Shown piece by piece: positions 11,067 to 23,316 of a stretch of DNA of 64,000 nucleotides. Numbering within the stretch: position 1 is the first letter of the stretch; each line of letters opens with the position of its first letter. The DNA lies in contig JAITYX010000006.1 of assembly GCA_021018815.1 (NCBI GenBank), positions 62,001 to 126,000 on the forward strand. Direction: 5' to 3'. This stretch comes from Talinum fruticosum (Eukaryota; Streptophyta; Magnoliopsida; Caryophyllales; Talinaceae). The position numbers and the translations under genes were made by a program. Under the pieces are notes generated by a model that was not told the origin of the DNA, ran no database searches, and worked only from the letters and a program-made list of their open reading frames with translations.

Positions 11067-12450
11067 CTAGGGGCGCCGAGGTGGATGAGCGTGCGGTGCG
11101 CGCAAGCACTGGTAGGCTTGTGATGACGTTGAAGACCGTGGCGGTGGCAGCACTGGGATATCCGGTATCGATTAGTTCGATTGACCGACCCATAACTAAG
11201 TCATCTAAGGGCTCACCCTTACGGAATGCCGCGGAGGGAGCTGCTTCTTCGTTTTGACCGCTGTGGACTAACCGACGTTCGCAGGGTCTTCGACCTACTC
11301 GAGCTCGCTGTCTAAGCCGATCGGCTACGGTTCGGGGACTTCACCACCTTGTCCCTCTTGCTGAGCAGCTTCCTCCTTCTTTTCTTCTTCCTCCTTCTCC
11401 TCTTCCTTCTATTCCTCCTTCTCCTCGGGTTGAGCCGCTTCGACCTCAACTTCTTCTTCTTCTTCCGCTTCCACGAGAGGGGACTTCGGTCACAAAATAG
11501 ATCTTGTCTATCAAGACTATAAACAACACAGACAATGGCTTCAGGAGGAGGTTCCGAGGTGGATGCACCACCAGGTCGAGGAGGGAGAGATAGGGGAGTC
11601 TAAGTCTAAGTCTTAAGAGGGGGTGAAGGGGGCTTCGGTTTTGACCTAGAGACCCATACACCGGCGTTGATCTCCTGGTACCTGTATCCTAGAAGTTCCT
11701 TCCTGCCTACTACAATAGCGGCCTCGGACACTACGTTTGGAGTCCGAGGGGAGGGAACTTTAAACCGCTTAAAAACCACGGTTAAAAGGGCTCCGAAGGG
11801 AAGAGGAGAGGATTTCTTAGATTGAGCTGGCATAGTGGCCGTTTCCTCAAGGATGGCTTGGAAGTGGTCTACATTGTAGCCCTCAAGGATATCAAACAGA
11901 GCTTTGACAATCTTTAAATTAGGATTCTCTTTGCTCGCGTGATGAGAGAAGAAAGTTCTCATCGGAAGAAAGAAAAGAAGTCTAGCCTCAATCTTCATTT
12001 GAGTCACTGAGAAATCCTTTCGTGACTTAGGGACTCTTGGCATATTTCTCGAAAAACTCATCCGCAATCTCGTTTAAAGGGATGGGATTGGAGTTGAGAA
12101 AGAGAGGAAACTTTGAAAATACGATGGAGGAGGGAAAGGTTGATGCGCATAGCCGTGTCCCGGACTCGTGACGTGATGGCTATCTTAGAGCAAGACAGAT
12201 TAAGATAGAACTCAATAACGAGTTACGGGAAAATAAACTCACCGAAGCGAGAGGAAGTTGTAAACTCTAGTGGTTTTGATGTGAGTCAACCACGAAAATG
12301 ATGTGGTTTAGAAGAACTTGTCATCCAACGTGAGATGTTGGGTGATAAAAATTTTGAGGGGTTAGAGGTACCTTCTTGTGTTTATTTTGTGCCTAGTTTC
12401 TTGGTCGCGAGACCCTAGAAAATCTTGAGGCTGAACTCTGTTTTAGGCAT
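11067..12450 (-). pseudogene. third, env-like ORF of copia element B
   Basis: It begins at the ATG at 12450 (M-P-K), the position equivalent to the starts in E (37140) and F (46451), and ends at a TAG at 11067. The longest open part is 12067-11606 (153 codons), containing 'LFDILEGYNVDHFQAILEE', 'PFGALLTVVFKRFKVP' and a Pro-rich tail. It shares these blocks with D, E and F but is clearly diverged from them, and the N-terminal half is badly broken. SIRE-type copia elements are known to carry such an ORF, described as env-like from predicted coiled coils. No signal peptide or membrane segment is evident here, so an envelope role is unsupported. The spacer to pol (12451-13007) has no gene. Confidence 0.65.
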
Positions 12451-13007
12451 GGCTGAAGATTTTACAGTAAGAGAGATATAGAGCTCAAAAGAGAGAGAAA
12501 GAGAGTGAGTACCAAGAGCTTTGAGAGCGAGAGCGAGTAAGCAAGAGTGTAAGTGAACAGAGAGTAAAGTAGCGAAATGAACATAAAGGGATGTCATTTA
12601 TAGCGAAAAGAAATGTCCTTCGATATTTGGTCGGACCACAACCTCCAACGGTCGCCTCGGACGAGTGTGACGTTCTCGCTCTCTAACTGTTAGAATTCCA
12701 GTGACATTCTCCTAATGGCTAGTTCACTTATCGATGTGCGCGGTAGAGAGAGAGAGAAAGGGAAATTTTAAAAGAATTTTATGAAATTCTCCACTTATAT
12801 AGAGATGATTTTAGAAGTTTAATGTCCATTTTGCTCAAAAATTAAGTATGACTCGAGTATGCTTTACGAGTGACCTAGAAAACACAAACACATAATAACT
12901 CTTAACTCGGTTTCCGTTGGTCAACTAAACCAATTGTTGTTAAAGCAAAGAAAGAAAACATATAACACATAATCATGCAAGAAAATTTCACTTAGAACAT
13001 CACATAA

Positions 13008-15600
13008 TCATGCATTAATCATGCCAAGCTCATTCTTAATAAAACAAAACTGATCCTCACTAAGTGGCTTAGTCAAAATATCAGCTAACTGAAATTTTGT
13101 ACGAATGAATTCAAGTTCAGTATCACCTTTCTCAGAATGGGATATATTTGAATGAAAGTCCAACATCCTTCAAGTGTTGCTTGATCCATAGAATCCGAGC
13201 ACAACACGCTCCTGCTGCAATGTACTCTTCTTCGGTAGTTGATAGAGCAACTTAGTTCTACTTCTTTGAGTGCCAAGATATAAGGGATTGACCCGAAACT
13301 GGCATGCTCCTTATGTGCTCTTTCTATTAACATTGTATCCAACATAGTCAGCATCTAAGTATCCGAGTGAGGGTCGGTTATGAGTCTCTTGAGAATTATA
13401 GACAAAGATTTTGAGTCCCTGTAAGATATATGAAAATTCTCTTCACCGCAGTGAGATGTGATTCTTTTGGATTAGCTTGGAATCTTGCACACAGACATAT
13501 ACTAAAAATAATGTTTGGCCTACTGGATGTGAGATATAGTAGATATCCAATCATACCTCGATAGAGTTTTTGATCTATTGCTTTACCTTTTTCGATCCGA
13601 GTCGAGTTTTATCGTTGCTACTCATGGGTGTTGCTTGCATGTTTCGCATTTTGAAGCTTGTATTTCTTCAGCAATTCCTTGGTGTACTTTGATTGATGGA
13701 CATAGATGCCATCTTTATCTTGTCTCATTTATAGACTAAGAAAGAAATTGAGCTCTCCCATCATGCTTATTTGGAATTCCCGACTCATCAAATCAAAAAA
13801 TTCTCGACAGAGATTTTCATTAGTAGCTCCAAAAATGATATGATCAACGTAAATCTAAGCAATAAGAAAGTCTCTCCCCTTGGTTTATATAAAAAGAGTT
13901 TTGTAAATCTGGCCTCTTTTGAAATCATTTTCAACCAAGAAATTTTTCGATCTTTCATACCAAGCTCGAGAGCTTGTTTAAGACAATAAACGAGCTTTTG
14001 CAATTTGAAAACATGATTTGGAAATTCTGAGTTTTCAAACCCGGGGGTTGCTTGAGCATAAACTTCCTCTTGAATGAAACCATTCGAAAGGCACATTTGA
14101 CATCCATTTGATACAATTTAATATTCATGCTTGATACAAATGCCAAAAGGATTCTCATGCTTTCTTTTGACTCTATCCGAGCTCGGCTTCAGCAAGATCA
14201 TCTCAATCTCGACTTAGTTTCGGGTATGAGAAGGTTGATTCACTTGTTTTTCCGTGATCAATCTCATCAAACCCAACGTGGATGCTTTCTTCCACTCTAT
14301 TAGTTCTTTTATTAAAAACACGATATGCTTTACAATGAGATGAGTAACCGAGAAAAATACCTTCATCTAACCGAGCATCAAACTTGGTCAGGTCATCCTT
14401 ACAATTATTGTGCACAAAACATTTACATCCAAAGGGTTTGAAGTGTGAAATGTTGGGTTTCTTTCCCTTGTAGAGCCCGTATAGAGTTTTCTTCAATATG
14501 GGTCCGATGAGGCATCTGTTCGAGTGTGTAATTTTACGTGTTGACTACCTCGGCCCGAAATAATAAGGTAGATCATGTTCAATCATCATTGTCTTTCCTA
14601 TTTCTTCAAGAGTTCGGTTCTTTCTCTCCACTACCCCGTTCTGTTGAAGGGTTACGGGTGCTGAGAAGTTGTGAGAGATACCATTCTTGTCGTAGAACTC
14701 TGCAAATTCCGAGTAGTCGAACTCCCTTCCATGGTCAATTTAAATTTTTCCGATCCGAGTCCGAGACTCTACTTGAATTTTCCTACGAGCTTGCTGAACT
14801 TTTTGAAAGCTCCATTTTTGTTCTTAGGAAAACAAGCCTAGATAAATTGTGAGTAGTCATCAACAATCATAAGTACATATGATTTACCTACGAGACTCTT
14901 ATAGAGATTTCACCACATAAATCCATATGCCGCGTTTCAAGCACTTTGGATGTGGAAACAGTTTTGAGAGGTTTGAAGGATAATCGACTCGTTTCCCTTT
15001 TGTGCATGCTTCACAAATTTTATCTTTCTTAAATGAACATTTAGGTAAACCCCTAAATAAACCATGAGATGCAAGTTTTTTGATAGTATGCATGCTAACA
15101 TGACCTAGTCTATGATGCTATGTCCAAGAATCATCATACAATGATGCTTTTAAACACGATAAATTCTAACTTAGATTAGAAAGAGGAATAGAGTAGGTAT
15201 TACCTGATCTCTTACTTGAGAGCTTAGTCTCTTTAGTGTTTGCATAAGAAATATAGCAATTGGTCCGAGTGAACCTTACCTCTTGACCTTTGTCACACAA
15301 CCGAGAGATGTTGAGTAGATTGTACTTTAATCCCTTGACAAGATAGATTGGGCTGACCAGGTTGCCTTATTTCCCAATCTTGCCTATTCCAACTATCTTG
15401 CCCTTACTATCATCTCCAAAAGTGACCTTTCCTCCTTTGAAATCTTCCAACCTAGAAAAGAGTCTTGAATCTCCGACATGTGGCGTTAGCATCCACTGTC
15501 TAAGTACTAGTAACCTTTTATCCTTTTTCCGAGTTACCTGTAAGTCGAAGGACACTAACCCTTCTCACTTCCTCTAACGAACCCAGTAACTCCCTTTACT
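13008..15600 (-). pseudogene. pol: pol of copia element B
   Basis: On the minus strand, the protease active site D-S-G-C is intact at 15500-15489. The GAG-pre-integrase region lies near 15093-14970 (M-H-T-I-K-K-L-A-S-H-G). The integrase C-terminal part is open at 14496-14203, with 'FKPFGCKCFVHNN' and 'EGIFLGYSSH'. Reverse transcriptase blocks are at 14158-13788: 'NIKLYQMDVKCAF', 'PNHVFKLQKLVY' and 'IISFLELLMK', the last where the YVDD-to-FGA box is frameshifted. RNase H follows to a TGA at 13010-13008 after N-E-L-G-M-I-N-A. Many frameshifts prevent a full product. It would supply protease, integrase and reverse transcriptase/RNase H in an intact copy. Confidence 0.85.
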
Positions 15601-17381
15601 CGTGGTCCTTTCCTGGGAAAGAAGACTCTTGGGAACCCACATTTGAACGGCTTTGGGTTTTATCCGATTTTGAGCCTTCTTTTTAAAAAATTAAGTCTAT
15701 GTCTCTTTCTTCGAAAATCTTTTCTTTTATGAACGGGTGGAGAAGGTTTTCTCCTCTAAACTGGTATAGGCTAAGTCCTCCTTTCATGTTTATGAATAGG
15801 ACCATGCTTAGCCTTTACGAACTTCACGGTTCGGAATCTATTTTGAAAAGAATTGAGTTGGAATTAGATTCCTCCCCTCATTAAAACCAAGTCCTTTTTC
15901 CTGAAGGAGACACATTGAGAGCCTAAAAGCATGTCAAGGTTTTTCGACCTTGAGTGAATTTCAAAACACGCTCGTAAGACTCATTGAGCTTTCTTCTTCG
16001 GATGCTCATTTTCTCTTCGAGTGACTCGAGTTAGTCTTATTAGCTTGAGTACTAGTCTTGAATTCTTTCGGAGTTAGTCTCGGTTTTCCAATTCATTTTT
16101 CAAAAATTACTCTCGAAGTAAGAGAGTCAAGTTGTTCTTTGAGCCGAGAAGAATCACAATTGGACTTTTCTTCGAAAGTATAAATATATTTAACTAAATC
16201 AACTTTGGATAACTTGAGAAAGTATTCAATTACCTCCCGAGGACTTGTCCGCTCGAGTGTCCGAGTTATCGAGTCCGACTCGGATTCGGCTTACGAGTCC
16301 GTTAGTGCCATCGGACACTTTGAGTCATCGAATCTTCTTCTTCTTCTTCGATTCTTTGTCTTCTTCGAGATGAGTCTTCATTGCTCCATGTGGCAATCGT
16401 AGCCTTTGTTTTCTTTCTGTCCCTCTTTCTCCTTGGATAGTCCTAGACTATGTGATCTTTGCTTGCCACATTCAATACAACCAGAGTTCTTAATTAAAGA
16501 TAATTTTTCAAGGGAAGAGTATTTACCTTTTCTCGTCCTTCTTATCCTTCTTGTAGAACTTTTCCTTTGGTCTTTTCTCCCATTTCTTGTGCTTCATTAT
16601 TCTTTTGAAGCCTCGGGAAATGAGTGCCATGGGGTCTTCTTCGAGTTTAAGGAACTCGGAATTTCTCCTCTCCTTTACGAGGCTTTCAGCGTAATGCTCT
16701 TTTTAGCGCCGACCTAGGCATCCTCTTCTTACAGGTGAATTTCATGCGTAAGGAGCTTCCCACTTAGTTTGTCTAGCTTTAGTTGAGAGAGGTTCTAAGC
16801 TTCGTCGATGGCTGTCACATTAGGACTCCATCTTCTCTTTGGTAGACTTCGTAGAATTTTTCTACACATTTCTTTATGGGAAATCTTTCTACCCACAGAT
16901 TTCAGATTGTCCGTAATCTCAATGAAGCGTATAAACATCTTTGTGATGTTTTCTTCTTGCTCCATCTTGAACAGCTCAAATTTGTGAAGATATTGACTTA
17001 TCTTCGCCTGTTTCACTTGGCTTGTACCTTCATATATGTTGACAAGAGTGTCCCACACATCTGTAGCTATGTGATAGGTCGACACTCTGTTGTATTCTTT
17101 TGAGTCGATAGCACACATCGGAATGTTCATTGCTTTGAAGTTCTTTCGAAATTTTCCGACTCCTCGTTGGTGTACTCGAACTTTTCTTTAAGCAAAGATC
17201 TTGTACCTTTTATCTTCATTGGAATTTAATTTCCTTCTTGGATGATGTTCAAAACATCTTCATCGTTGTCCAATAGAAAGCATTCCATTAGCTTCTTCTA
17301 GTGCATGAAGTTTGATCCTTTGAACTTTGGTGGTCCGGTGAAAAATCTTCCTTCATCGAACTCTTCGATGTTCTAAGCCAT
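15601..17381 (-). pseudogene. gag: gag of copia element B
   Basis: The start is the ATG at 17381, 60 bp inside the LTR boundary. The best open part, 17130-16795 (111 codons), contains 'MNIPMCAIDSKEYNRVSTY', 'VWDTLVNIYEGTSQVKQAK', and 'KMEQEENITKMFIRFIEIT', the copia-type gag (UBN2-like) core. The zinc knuckle near 16490-16440 reads C-I-E-C-G and then shifts frame. Downstream is the acidic/Ser-rich spacer and the coiled region seen in all copies. No frame spans the gene. Confidence 0.8.
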
Positions 17382-17426
17382 TTGATCTTTAGACCTTTGG
17401 ATTGTTAGATCCCTTTTGAAAGGCTA

Positions 17427-17441
17427 GGCTCTTATACCAAT
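17427..17441 (-). other. primer-binding site, element B
   Basis: The reverse complement ATTGGTATAAGAGCC abuts the 5' LTR and matches the initiator tRNA-Met primer site TGGTATCAGAGCC except for one base. Confidence 0.8.
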
Positions 17442-18337
17442 TGAAGGTTTGCTCTTGGAGTGTCTTAGTCGTCTTAGAGAGGGGTGAATAGGGTGATGAG
17501 GAAATTTTAAAAAACTTAGAAACTTTTAAGCTTGAAAAAGAATGAACAAGATAATCTAAGTATAGATTGGACTCAGAAAATTGTATACTTAGAGTTACGT
17601 GGAAACCCTCCTAGGGCGAGAAAACCACGGACAGTGCTAATCCAAGCACCAAGTCCAATGCACTATTTTGAATTCTCAAAATACAACGGATCGACTCAAA
17701 CAAAATTGCTCCCTTAGATAATTGCTTACGAGTTTACCTAGACTTAGAAGTTTCCTTATCCGATCTAGTACGTCGTAACTATGATAACCTTTAAAGCTAG
17801 AGACAATTGAGCCGAGTTAACCCTTACAGCTCGAGTCAAGGGACCTTACTTAGAAAGTAAGAAGAGTATGTGCTCGATAACAAGATTTTACAACTCAAAA
17901 AAGTATTAAGTATAGACATGGGCTAGTAAGAAGAAGATTGAATGAGTATTGTACTTGAGAGATATAATTTCAGCAATGTGTTCAACAATCTTCAAGTCTT
18001 GTGATGGGGCTTCTATTTAGACCGAGCAGATTAGCCGTTGTCTTAGTTCCGAATAGAAGTCTTTCTGGCCGTTATAACGGCTCTTCGAGTCGCTCGAAAA
18101 GATCCGTTGGGATGTGAACTTTGTGTAATGGCTCTTGGCTCCTTAAAATGTTCCAGTCAACTGGTTGTGTCCGAAAAGTAGAGTGGAAACCACCACTGAG
18201 GTTAGCATTGAAATTTTCCAGTTTTGGAAACGGACAATCCTAACACACCGTCCGAGCCTTGTTCAAAAGTAGAGAAGCTCTGTCTGCTGGTGATTGACAA
18301 CCTGAAGCCAGGTTACTTTTGTAATTCAAAAATGAGA
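17442..18337 (-). repeat. 5' LTR of element B, truncated
   Basis: It starts TGAAGGTTTGCTCTTGGAG and follows the 9019-10489 LTR closely until 18337, where it stops at ...CAAAAATGAGA and a plus-strand LTR begins. About 600 bp of the LTR (its 5' portion) is missing. Confidence 0.85.
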
Positions 18338-19902
18338 TGAAGACTCGGACTTTACATCTCACCTTTCTAACTTCTATCAAGGGAATCGGGTATAAGACTT
18401 TCTCACTTATAAAGTTTTGATTCCAAGTCATTCCCTGTGTCTTATAAACTTTTCTAAGTGATATGGTATTTTCTCTAAAGTGTTATAGAAATTATCTCGT
18501 GCATTTATACATGACGTTGTATGACTCGGAAAGCATATTTGCACTTACCATGTCTCACTCGGTTACGAGTCACTCAACACTCGAAATATCACATGATTCA
18601 AACACTATCTTTTCTGCGCTCTAACTCTAGTATTGTAGCTTGAATTCATGCTCGGTCTAGATCAAGTTTATTTCCTCTTATATTCTTTAGTTAACTTGAT
18701 TTTCTTTTAGACCGACTCATATGGAATTTTGAGTATCATGAATATTAAACTCGAGAAAATTCCATTCCTTTTCCGACCTCGTCAATTAGTCACTTAATTA
18801 TCTTAATTATATTATTATCTGTGTCTAATCTTAGACCAAACTATTTTATACTTTGAGAACCAAATTAATTTACTTTTGTAGGTGATTCAAACAAGGCTAT
18901 CCTATATTTGAAATATAAAAGTAACCGGCTTCAAAACGTCAAATCACCAGACAGACAAGGCTTTTCCACCTCGACCTAGCCTCGAGACACTATGTCGGGG
19001 TTGTCCGTTTCCGAAATGGAAATCTGCAACACTAAGCTCAACGGTGGTTTCCACCTTACTTTTGAAGACACCGCCGAGTGGTTTTAGGCACTTCTAAGGG
19101 AGTCAAGAGCCGTTGTCTAAAGTTCATATTTTAACGGATATTTTACGAGTGACTAAGAAAATCCTTCACAATGGTCATAAAGGAACTTCCAGTCGGAAGA
19201 TGGACACAAAAGCTAAGTTGCTTGGTCATCTATAAATAGAAGCCAACTCTTAAGACTTGAAGATTACCGAATCTATTGTTAATACACATACTTGATCGAA
19301 AGTCATTGTATTCATTTTCAATCTTCTACTTACAACTTCAATTCTATAATTCAATATATTCCGAGTTGTAAGGTCTCATACTCAATTACAAACACTCTCT
19401 TTCTTAGTCTCTAAGTAAGGTCCAGCTTGATTGAGCTGTAAGGGTTAACTCGACTTAGTTGTCCCTAGTCTGTAAGGGTTATCTCAACAAGGAAGTACTA
19501 GATCGAGATAAGGGAATTTCTAAGTCTAGGAAAACTTGTAAGGAGTTATCTAAGGGAGCAACTCGGGGTTTAGTCGATCTACTGTATTTTGTGGACTCAA
19601 AATAGTGGATTTGACTTCGTGCTTGGATTAGCACTGTCCGTGGTTTTCTCGCCCCGGGAGGGTTTCCACGTACTTTTTGAGTTATTACTTTTACGAGTAC
19701 ACTCTAGACTCGAGCAGTTTCGAATTCTGTTTAATCTATTTCTTCAATCATCTCTAAATTCCGAGTTAGCTCATTTTTAGAGTTCATCTTTGACTCTCAC
19801 TCTCCTTAGAGTCAAATCTATCTCAAATTTCAAGCAAATTTCATCATCACCCTATTCACGCCCCCTCTAGGGTGACTTAGCCTCTCCTTGAGCAAACCTT
19901 CA
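18338..19902 (+). repeat. 5' LTR of element C
   Basis: It starts TGAAGACTCGGACTTTACA and ends GAGCAAACCTTCA, 1565 bp, and has the best-preserved plus-strand termini of the family. A TATA box (TATAAATA) lies at 19231-19238. Confidence 0.9.
19231..19238 (+). promoter_or_regulatory. LTR TATA box of element C
   Basis: TATAAATA in the conserved context GGTCATC-TATAAATA-GAAGCC, at the same LTR position as in element A. Confidence 0.6.
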
Positions 19903-19917
19903 ATTGGTATAAGAGCG
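19903..19917 (+). other. primer-binding site, element C
   Basis: ATTGGTATAAGAGCG follows the LTR end and matches the initiator tRNA-Met primer site with two differences. Confidence 0.75.
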
Positions 19918-19962
19918 TAGTCTTTCGAAAAGGACCTAACCATCCAAAGGTCTAAAGATCAA

Positions 19963-21280
19963 ATGGCTCGAGAACAACGGAGAGTTTGATGGAGGAAGAT
20001 CTTCCAACAGACCACCAAAGTTCAAAGGATCCAACTTCGTGCACTTGGAAGATACTCATGGAATGTTTCCTCCTGGATCATGATGAAGATGTCCGGAACA
20101 TCATACAAAAGGAAACTACATCCCCATGAAGACAGAAGAAACAAGAACTATGCCCAAAACAAAGGCTGAGTTCACAGTATGTTAAAGCTGAATAGTTCGA
20201 AAAGAACATCAAGGCTATGAACATTCTTATGTGCGCCATCGGCTCGGAAGAATACAACCGAGTGTCCGCTCGTGATACAACCAAAGAAGTGTGGGACACT
20301 TTGGTCAACACTTATGAATGTACAAGCCAGGTCGGACAAGCATAGATAAGCAAATATCTTCACAAATATGAGCTATTCAAGATGGAGCCGAAGAAAACAT
20401 CACTCACATGTTTATTCGATTCACGAGAGATTACCAATAATCTGAAATCTCTGGGTAAAAAGATATCCCACGAGGAAATGTGCAGAAAGACACTCGAAGC
20501 CTACCCAAGAAAAGATGGGGTCCCACGGTGACGGCTATCGAAGAGGCTCGGAACTTATCTCTACTAAAGCTAGACGAACTCATTGGGAAGCTTCTCACCC
20601 ATGAGATCCACCTGGATGAGGAGGAAGTAGAGGTCGACACCAAAAAGAACATTGCTCGAAGGCCTTAGAAACCGAGAGAAGAAGGTCCGAGTTCCTCCGA
20701 CTCGAAGAGGATCCCATGGCACTAATTACTAGAGGCTTCAAGAGAATGATGAAGCACAAGAGATGGGATAAGAAGCCAAAAGAAGAGTTCTATAAGAAAG
20801 GCAAGAAGGATAGAAAAGGTAAATACTCTTCTCCTTCAAAGTTATCTATAACTAAGAACTATGGATGCTTTGATTGTGGCGAGCAAGGAACACATAGTCA
20901 AGGATTATCCCAAGAGAAAGAGGGACGGAACGAAGAAAAAGGCTATGATGGCCACATGGAGTGACGAGGACTCATCGGAAGATGACGAGGACTCACATGA
21001 CTCAAAGTGTCTCATGGCACTTTCGACTCGAAGCGAAGCGAGTCGGACTCGGATCAATCGGACAATGAGGAATCTAATCCTCAAGAGGTAATTGAGTACT
21101 TTCTCAAATTCTCCAAAGTTGATTTGGCTAAGTATATTTTCAATTTGGAAGAAAAGTCCAATTCGATTCCTCTCACTTTAAAGAACAACTTAAGTCAATT
21201 TCCTCTCGAGAGCATCTCTTTAAAAAATGAGTTGGAAAAGCCGAGACCGACACTCGAGAGAACTCAAGACTAGTGCTCAA
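19963..21280 (+). pseudogene. gag: gag of copia element C, 3' truncated
   Basis: The start is the ATG at 19963 (ATG-GCT). The N-terminal part has P-P-K-F-K-G-S-N-F and then a stop-rich stretch. Open pieces are 20480-20668 ('EARNLSLLKLDELIGKLLTH', charged 'LDEEEVEVDTKKN'), 20716-20964 with 'CFDCGEQGTH' of the zinc knuckle, after which the frame shifts (the alternative frame 20861-21091 carries H-I-V-K-D-Y-P-K-R-K), and 21007-21273 with an acidic stretch and 'FLKFSKVDLAKYIFNLEEKS'. It is cut at 21280. Several frameshifts make it non-functional as read. Confidence 0.8.
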
Positions 21281-22341
21281 AAGTATGTAATTGATTACAA
21301 GACTTTACAACTTAGAAAAGTATTAATGACAAGTCGGGAGATGTAAATTCAAGATTAAATATGTAAACAATGACTTTTGCTTACGTAATGTGTTTTAACA
21401 ATAATTCCAGACAATCTTCTAGTCTTGTGAAGTTACTTCTTTTTATAGATGACCAAGCGAGTGACCGTTGTGTCTTGGATCTAAACTTAAGTCTTTTCGG
21501 CCGTTATAATCGCTTTTATAAATCTTTCGGAAAAGATCTGTTTGGATGTGAATGTTGTGCAACGGCTTTTGGCTCCTAAAGGTGCTCCAGCCAACTAGTG
21601 TAGTCGGAAAAGCAAGGTGGAAACCACCGTTGCGCTTAGCGTTGGAATTTTCCAGTTTTGGGAATAGACAACCCCGGCACGGTGTCTAAGCCCTATTCGG
21701 AAGTAGATAAAACTTGTCTGCTAGTGATTGACAGCTTGAATCCGGTTACTTTTGTATTTCAAAAATGAGATAACCTCGTTTGGATAACCTACAAAAGTAA
21801 ACCACTTTGGTTCTCAAAGTATAAAATACTTTGGTCCAAGATTAGGGAAAGGTAATAATTTAATTAAGACAATTAGGTGCATAATTATCTCGAGGCCTTG
21901 AAAAGTGGAATGTTACGAGTCTAATATTCAAATTCCATCGGAGTCGAGTCCTAAAAGAGATCAACTTAGAAAGAGTAAAACCATCGGAGTAAAAAGACTT
22001 GATCCGGACAAATAACTCTAAAACAAACAATCGACTTAGAAAGAGGAATTAACACCGTAATTCATTTTTCTTTGAAATATGCGATTAAAACTTAGGATAA
22101 AAGTGTTAGAGATATTATTTGAACATGCAATTGATCCGAGTGTCTGTCTGAGTGTGTCGAAACATTAATGTAGAAGATCTACAAGAATGTGTTTTCGAGT
22201 CGATCGAAACGAAAGAAAACTTATATAGAAGTTTCTATAACACTCATAATGACTTGTAGCCAAAACTTAGGAGGGATGATGTTTATACATGAGTCTTTAT
22301 GTAGTACTCGGAATGTCTTAAAGTTAGAGTCCGAAGCTTCA
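21281..22341 (-). repeat. 3' LTR fragment of another copia copy (minus)
   Basis: From AAGTATGTAATTGATTACAAG onwards the sequence follows the minus-strand LTR to its start (...GAAGCTTCA). About 450 bp at the LTR's 3' end is missing. It overlaps in content with the 17442-18337 LTR, so it is a separate copy. A degraded polypurine tract follows it, which identifies it as a 3' LTR. Confidence 0.8.
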
Positions 22342-22616
22342 ATATCCGCCTTTTTATGAAAGGCATTCCACACTCGAGATAGAAACTTGTTAGTGTAAAA
22401 TATGAGTTTTCATTCACTAAGTAGAACGTATTAGAGTAAGAAGTAATGAGTGAGAAATATTTCATACTTAAAAATGCATTGCAAATATCATTTCTTATAA
22501 TTAGTTATGCGGATAACATATTAACGAGATACATCGAGCAAAAGAAATTATATAAGAGATCAAACTCAAAAGAGTTAACTCGAAATGAGTCTCCTTAAAG
22601 AACGAAAATACTATCA
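22342..22616 (-). other. degraded polypurine tract and 3' non-coding part of a copia copy
   Basis: TATCCGCCTTTTTATGAA (22344 onwards) corresponds to the polypurine tract of the relatives with substitutions. The following sequence matches the stretch after the tract in element B (10505-10830). It stops at about 22616 and joins a plus-strand LTR. No gene. Confidence 0.65.
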
Positions 22617-23316
22617 TTGCACAACGTTCACATCCAAACAGATCTTTTCGAAAGATTTATAAACGCCATTATAACGGCCAAAAAGACTTATGCTCGGAAC
22701 CAAGACACAACAATCACTCGCTTGGTCATCTATAAAAGAAGTAACTTCACAAGACTAGAAGATTGCTTGGAATTATTGTTAAAACACATTACGTAAGCAA
22801 AAGTCATTGTTTACATATTTAATCTTCAATTTACATCTCCCGACTTGTCATTAATACTTTTCTAAGTTGTAAAGTCTTGTAATCAATTACATACTTCTCT
22901 TACTTTCGAGTAAGGTCCCTTGACTGACTTGTAAGGGTTAAACTCAACTTAGTTGTCCGCAGTATGTAAAGGTTATCTCGGTTAGGAAATACTAGATCGG
23001 ATAAGGGAACTTCGAGTCTAGGAAAACATTATAAGGAATTGTCTAAGGGAGCAATTCTAGTTGAGTCAGTCCATTGTATTTTGTAGATTCAAAATAGTGG
23101 ATTTGACTTGGTGCTTAGATTAGCATTGTCCAGTGGTTTTCTCGCCCCATGAGGGTTTCCACGTATTTCCGAGTGTCTAGTTTTCTAAGTGGAATCTAGA
23201 CTTAGATTCAGTTGTTTATCCTTTTCAAGCTTAAAGTTTCTAAGTTTGTTAAAATTTCCTCATCACCTTATTCACCCCCTCAAGGGTGACTTAGACTCTC
23301 CAAGAGCAAACCTTCA
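22617..23316 (+). repeat. LTR fragment (3' part, plus strand)
   Basis: Starting at TTGCACAACGTTCACATCC it follows the plus-strand LTR to the exact end CAAGAGCAAACCTTCA at 23316. Its first half is missing. It resembles element A's LTR (4316-5024). It ends in GTCAT, one base from GTCAC, the sequence flanking A's 5' LTR, so it may be A's 3' LTR. Confidence 0.8.

Larger units (their letters stand above)
9019..18337 (-). mobile_element. Ty1/copia retrotransposon B, SIRE-like, nearly complete
   Basis: Reading the minus strand from right to left: truncated 5' LTR (18337-17442), primer site, gag, pol (protease, integrase, reverse transcriptase, RNase H), third env-like ORF, polypurine tract, complete 3' LTR (10489-9019). 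It is inserted in element A's reverse transcriptase. Its own 5' LTR is interrupted by element C at 18338, and the missing end is not found elsewhere in the window. All ORFs carry frameshifts or stops. Confidence 0.88.
18338..21280 (+). mobile_element. Ty1/copia retrotransposon C, SIRE-like, LTR and gag only
   Basis: A complete 5' LTR, primer site and gag up to the segment after the zinc knuckle are present. At 21280/21281 the gag sequence (ACTAGTGCTCAA) is fused to the middle of a minus-strand LTR, so pol, the third ORF and the 3' LTR are lost. The junction shows no LTR terminus, so it looks like illegitimate recombination rather than insertion. Confidence 0.85.

Noticed and set aside
17427..17441. 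tRNA gene fragment
   Set aside because: The match to tRNA-Met is only the 3'-end complement of a primer-binding site; no cloverleaf is present.
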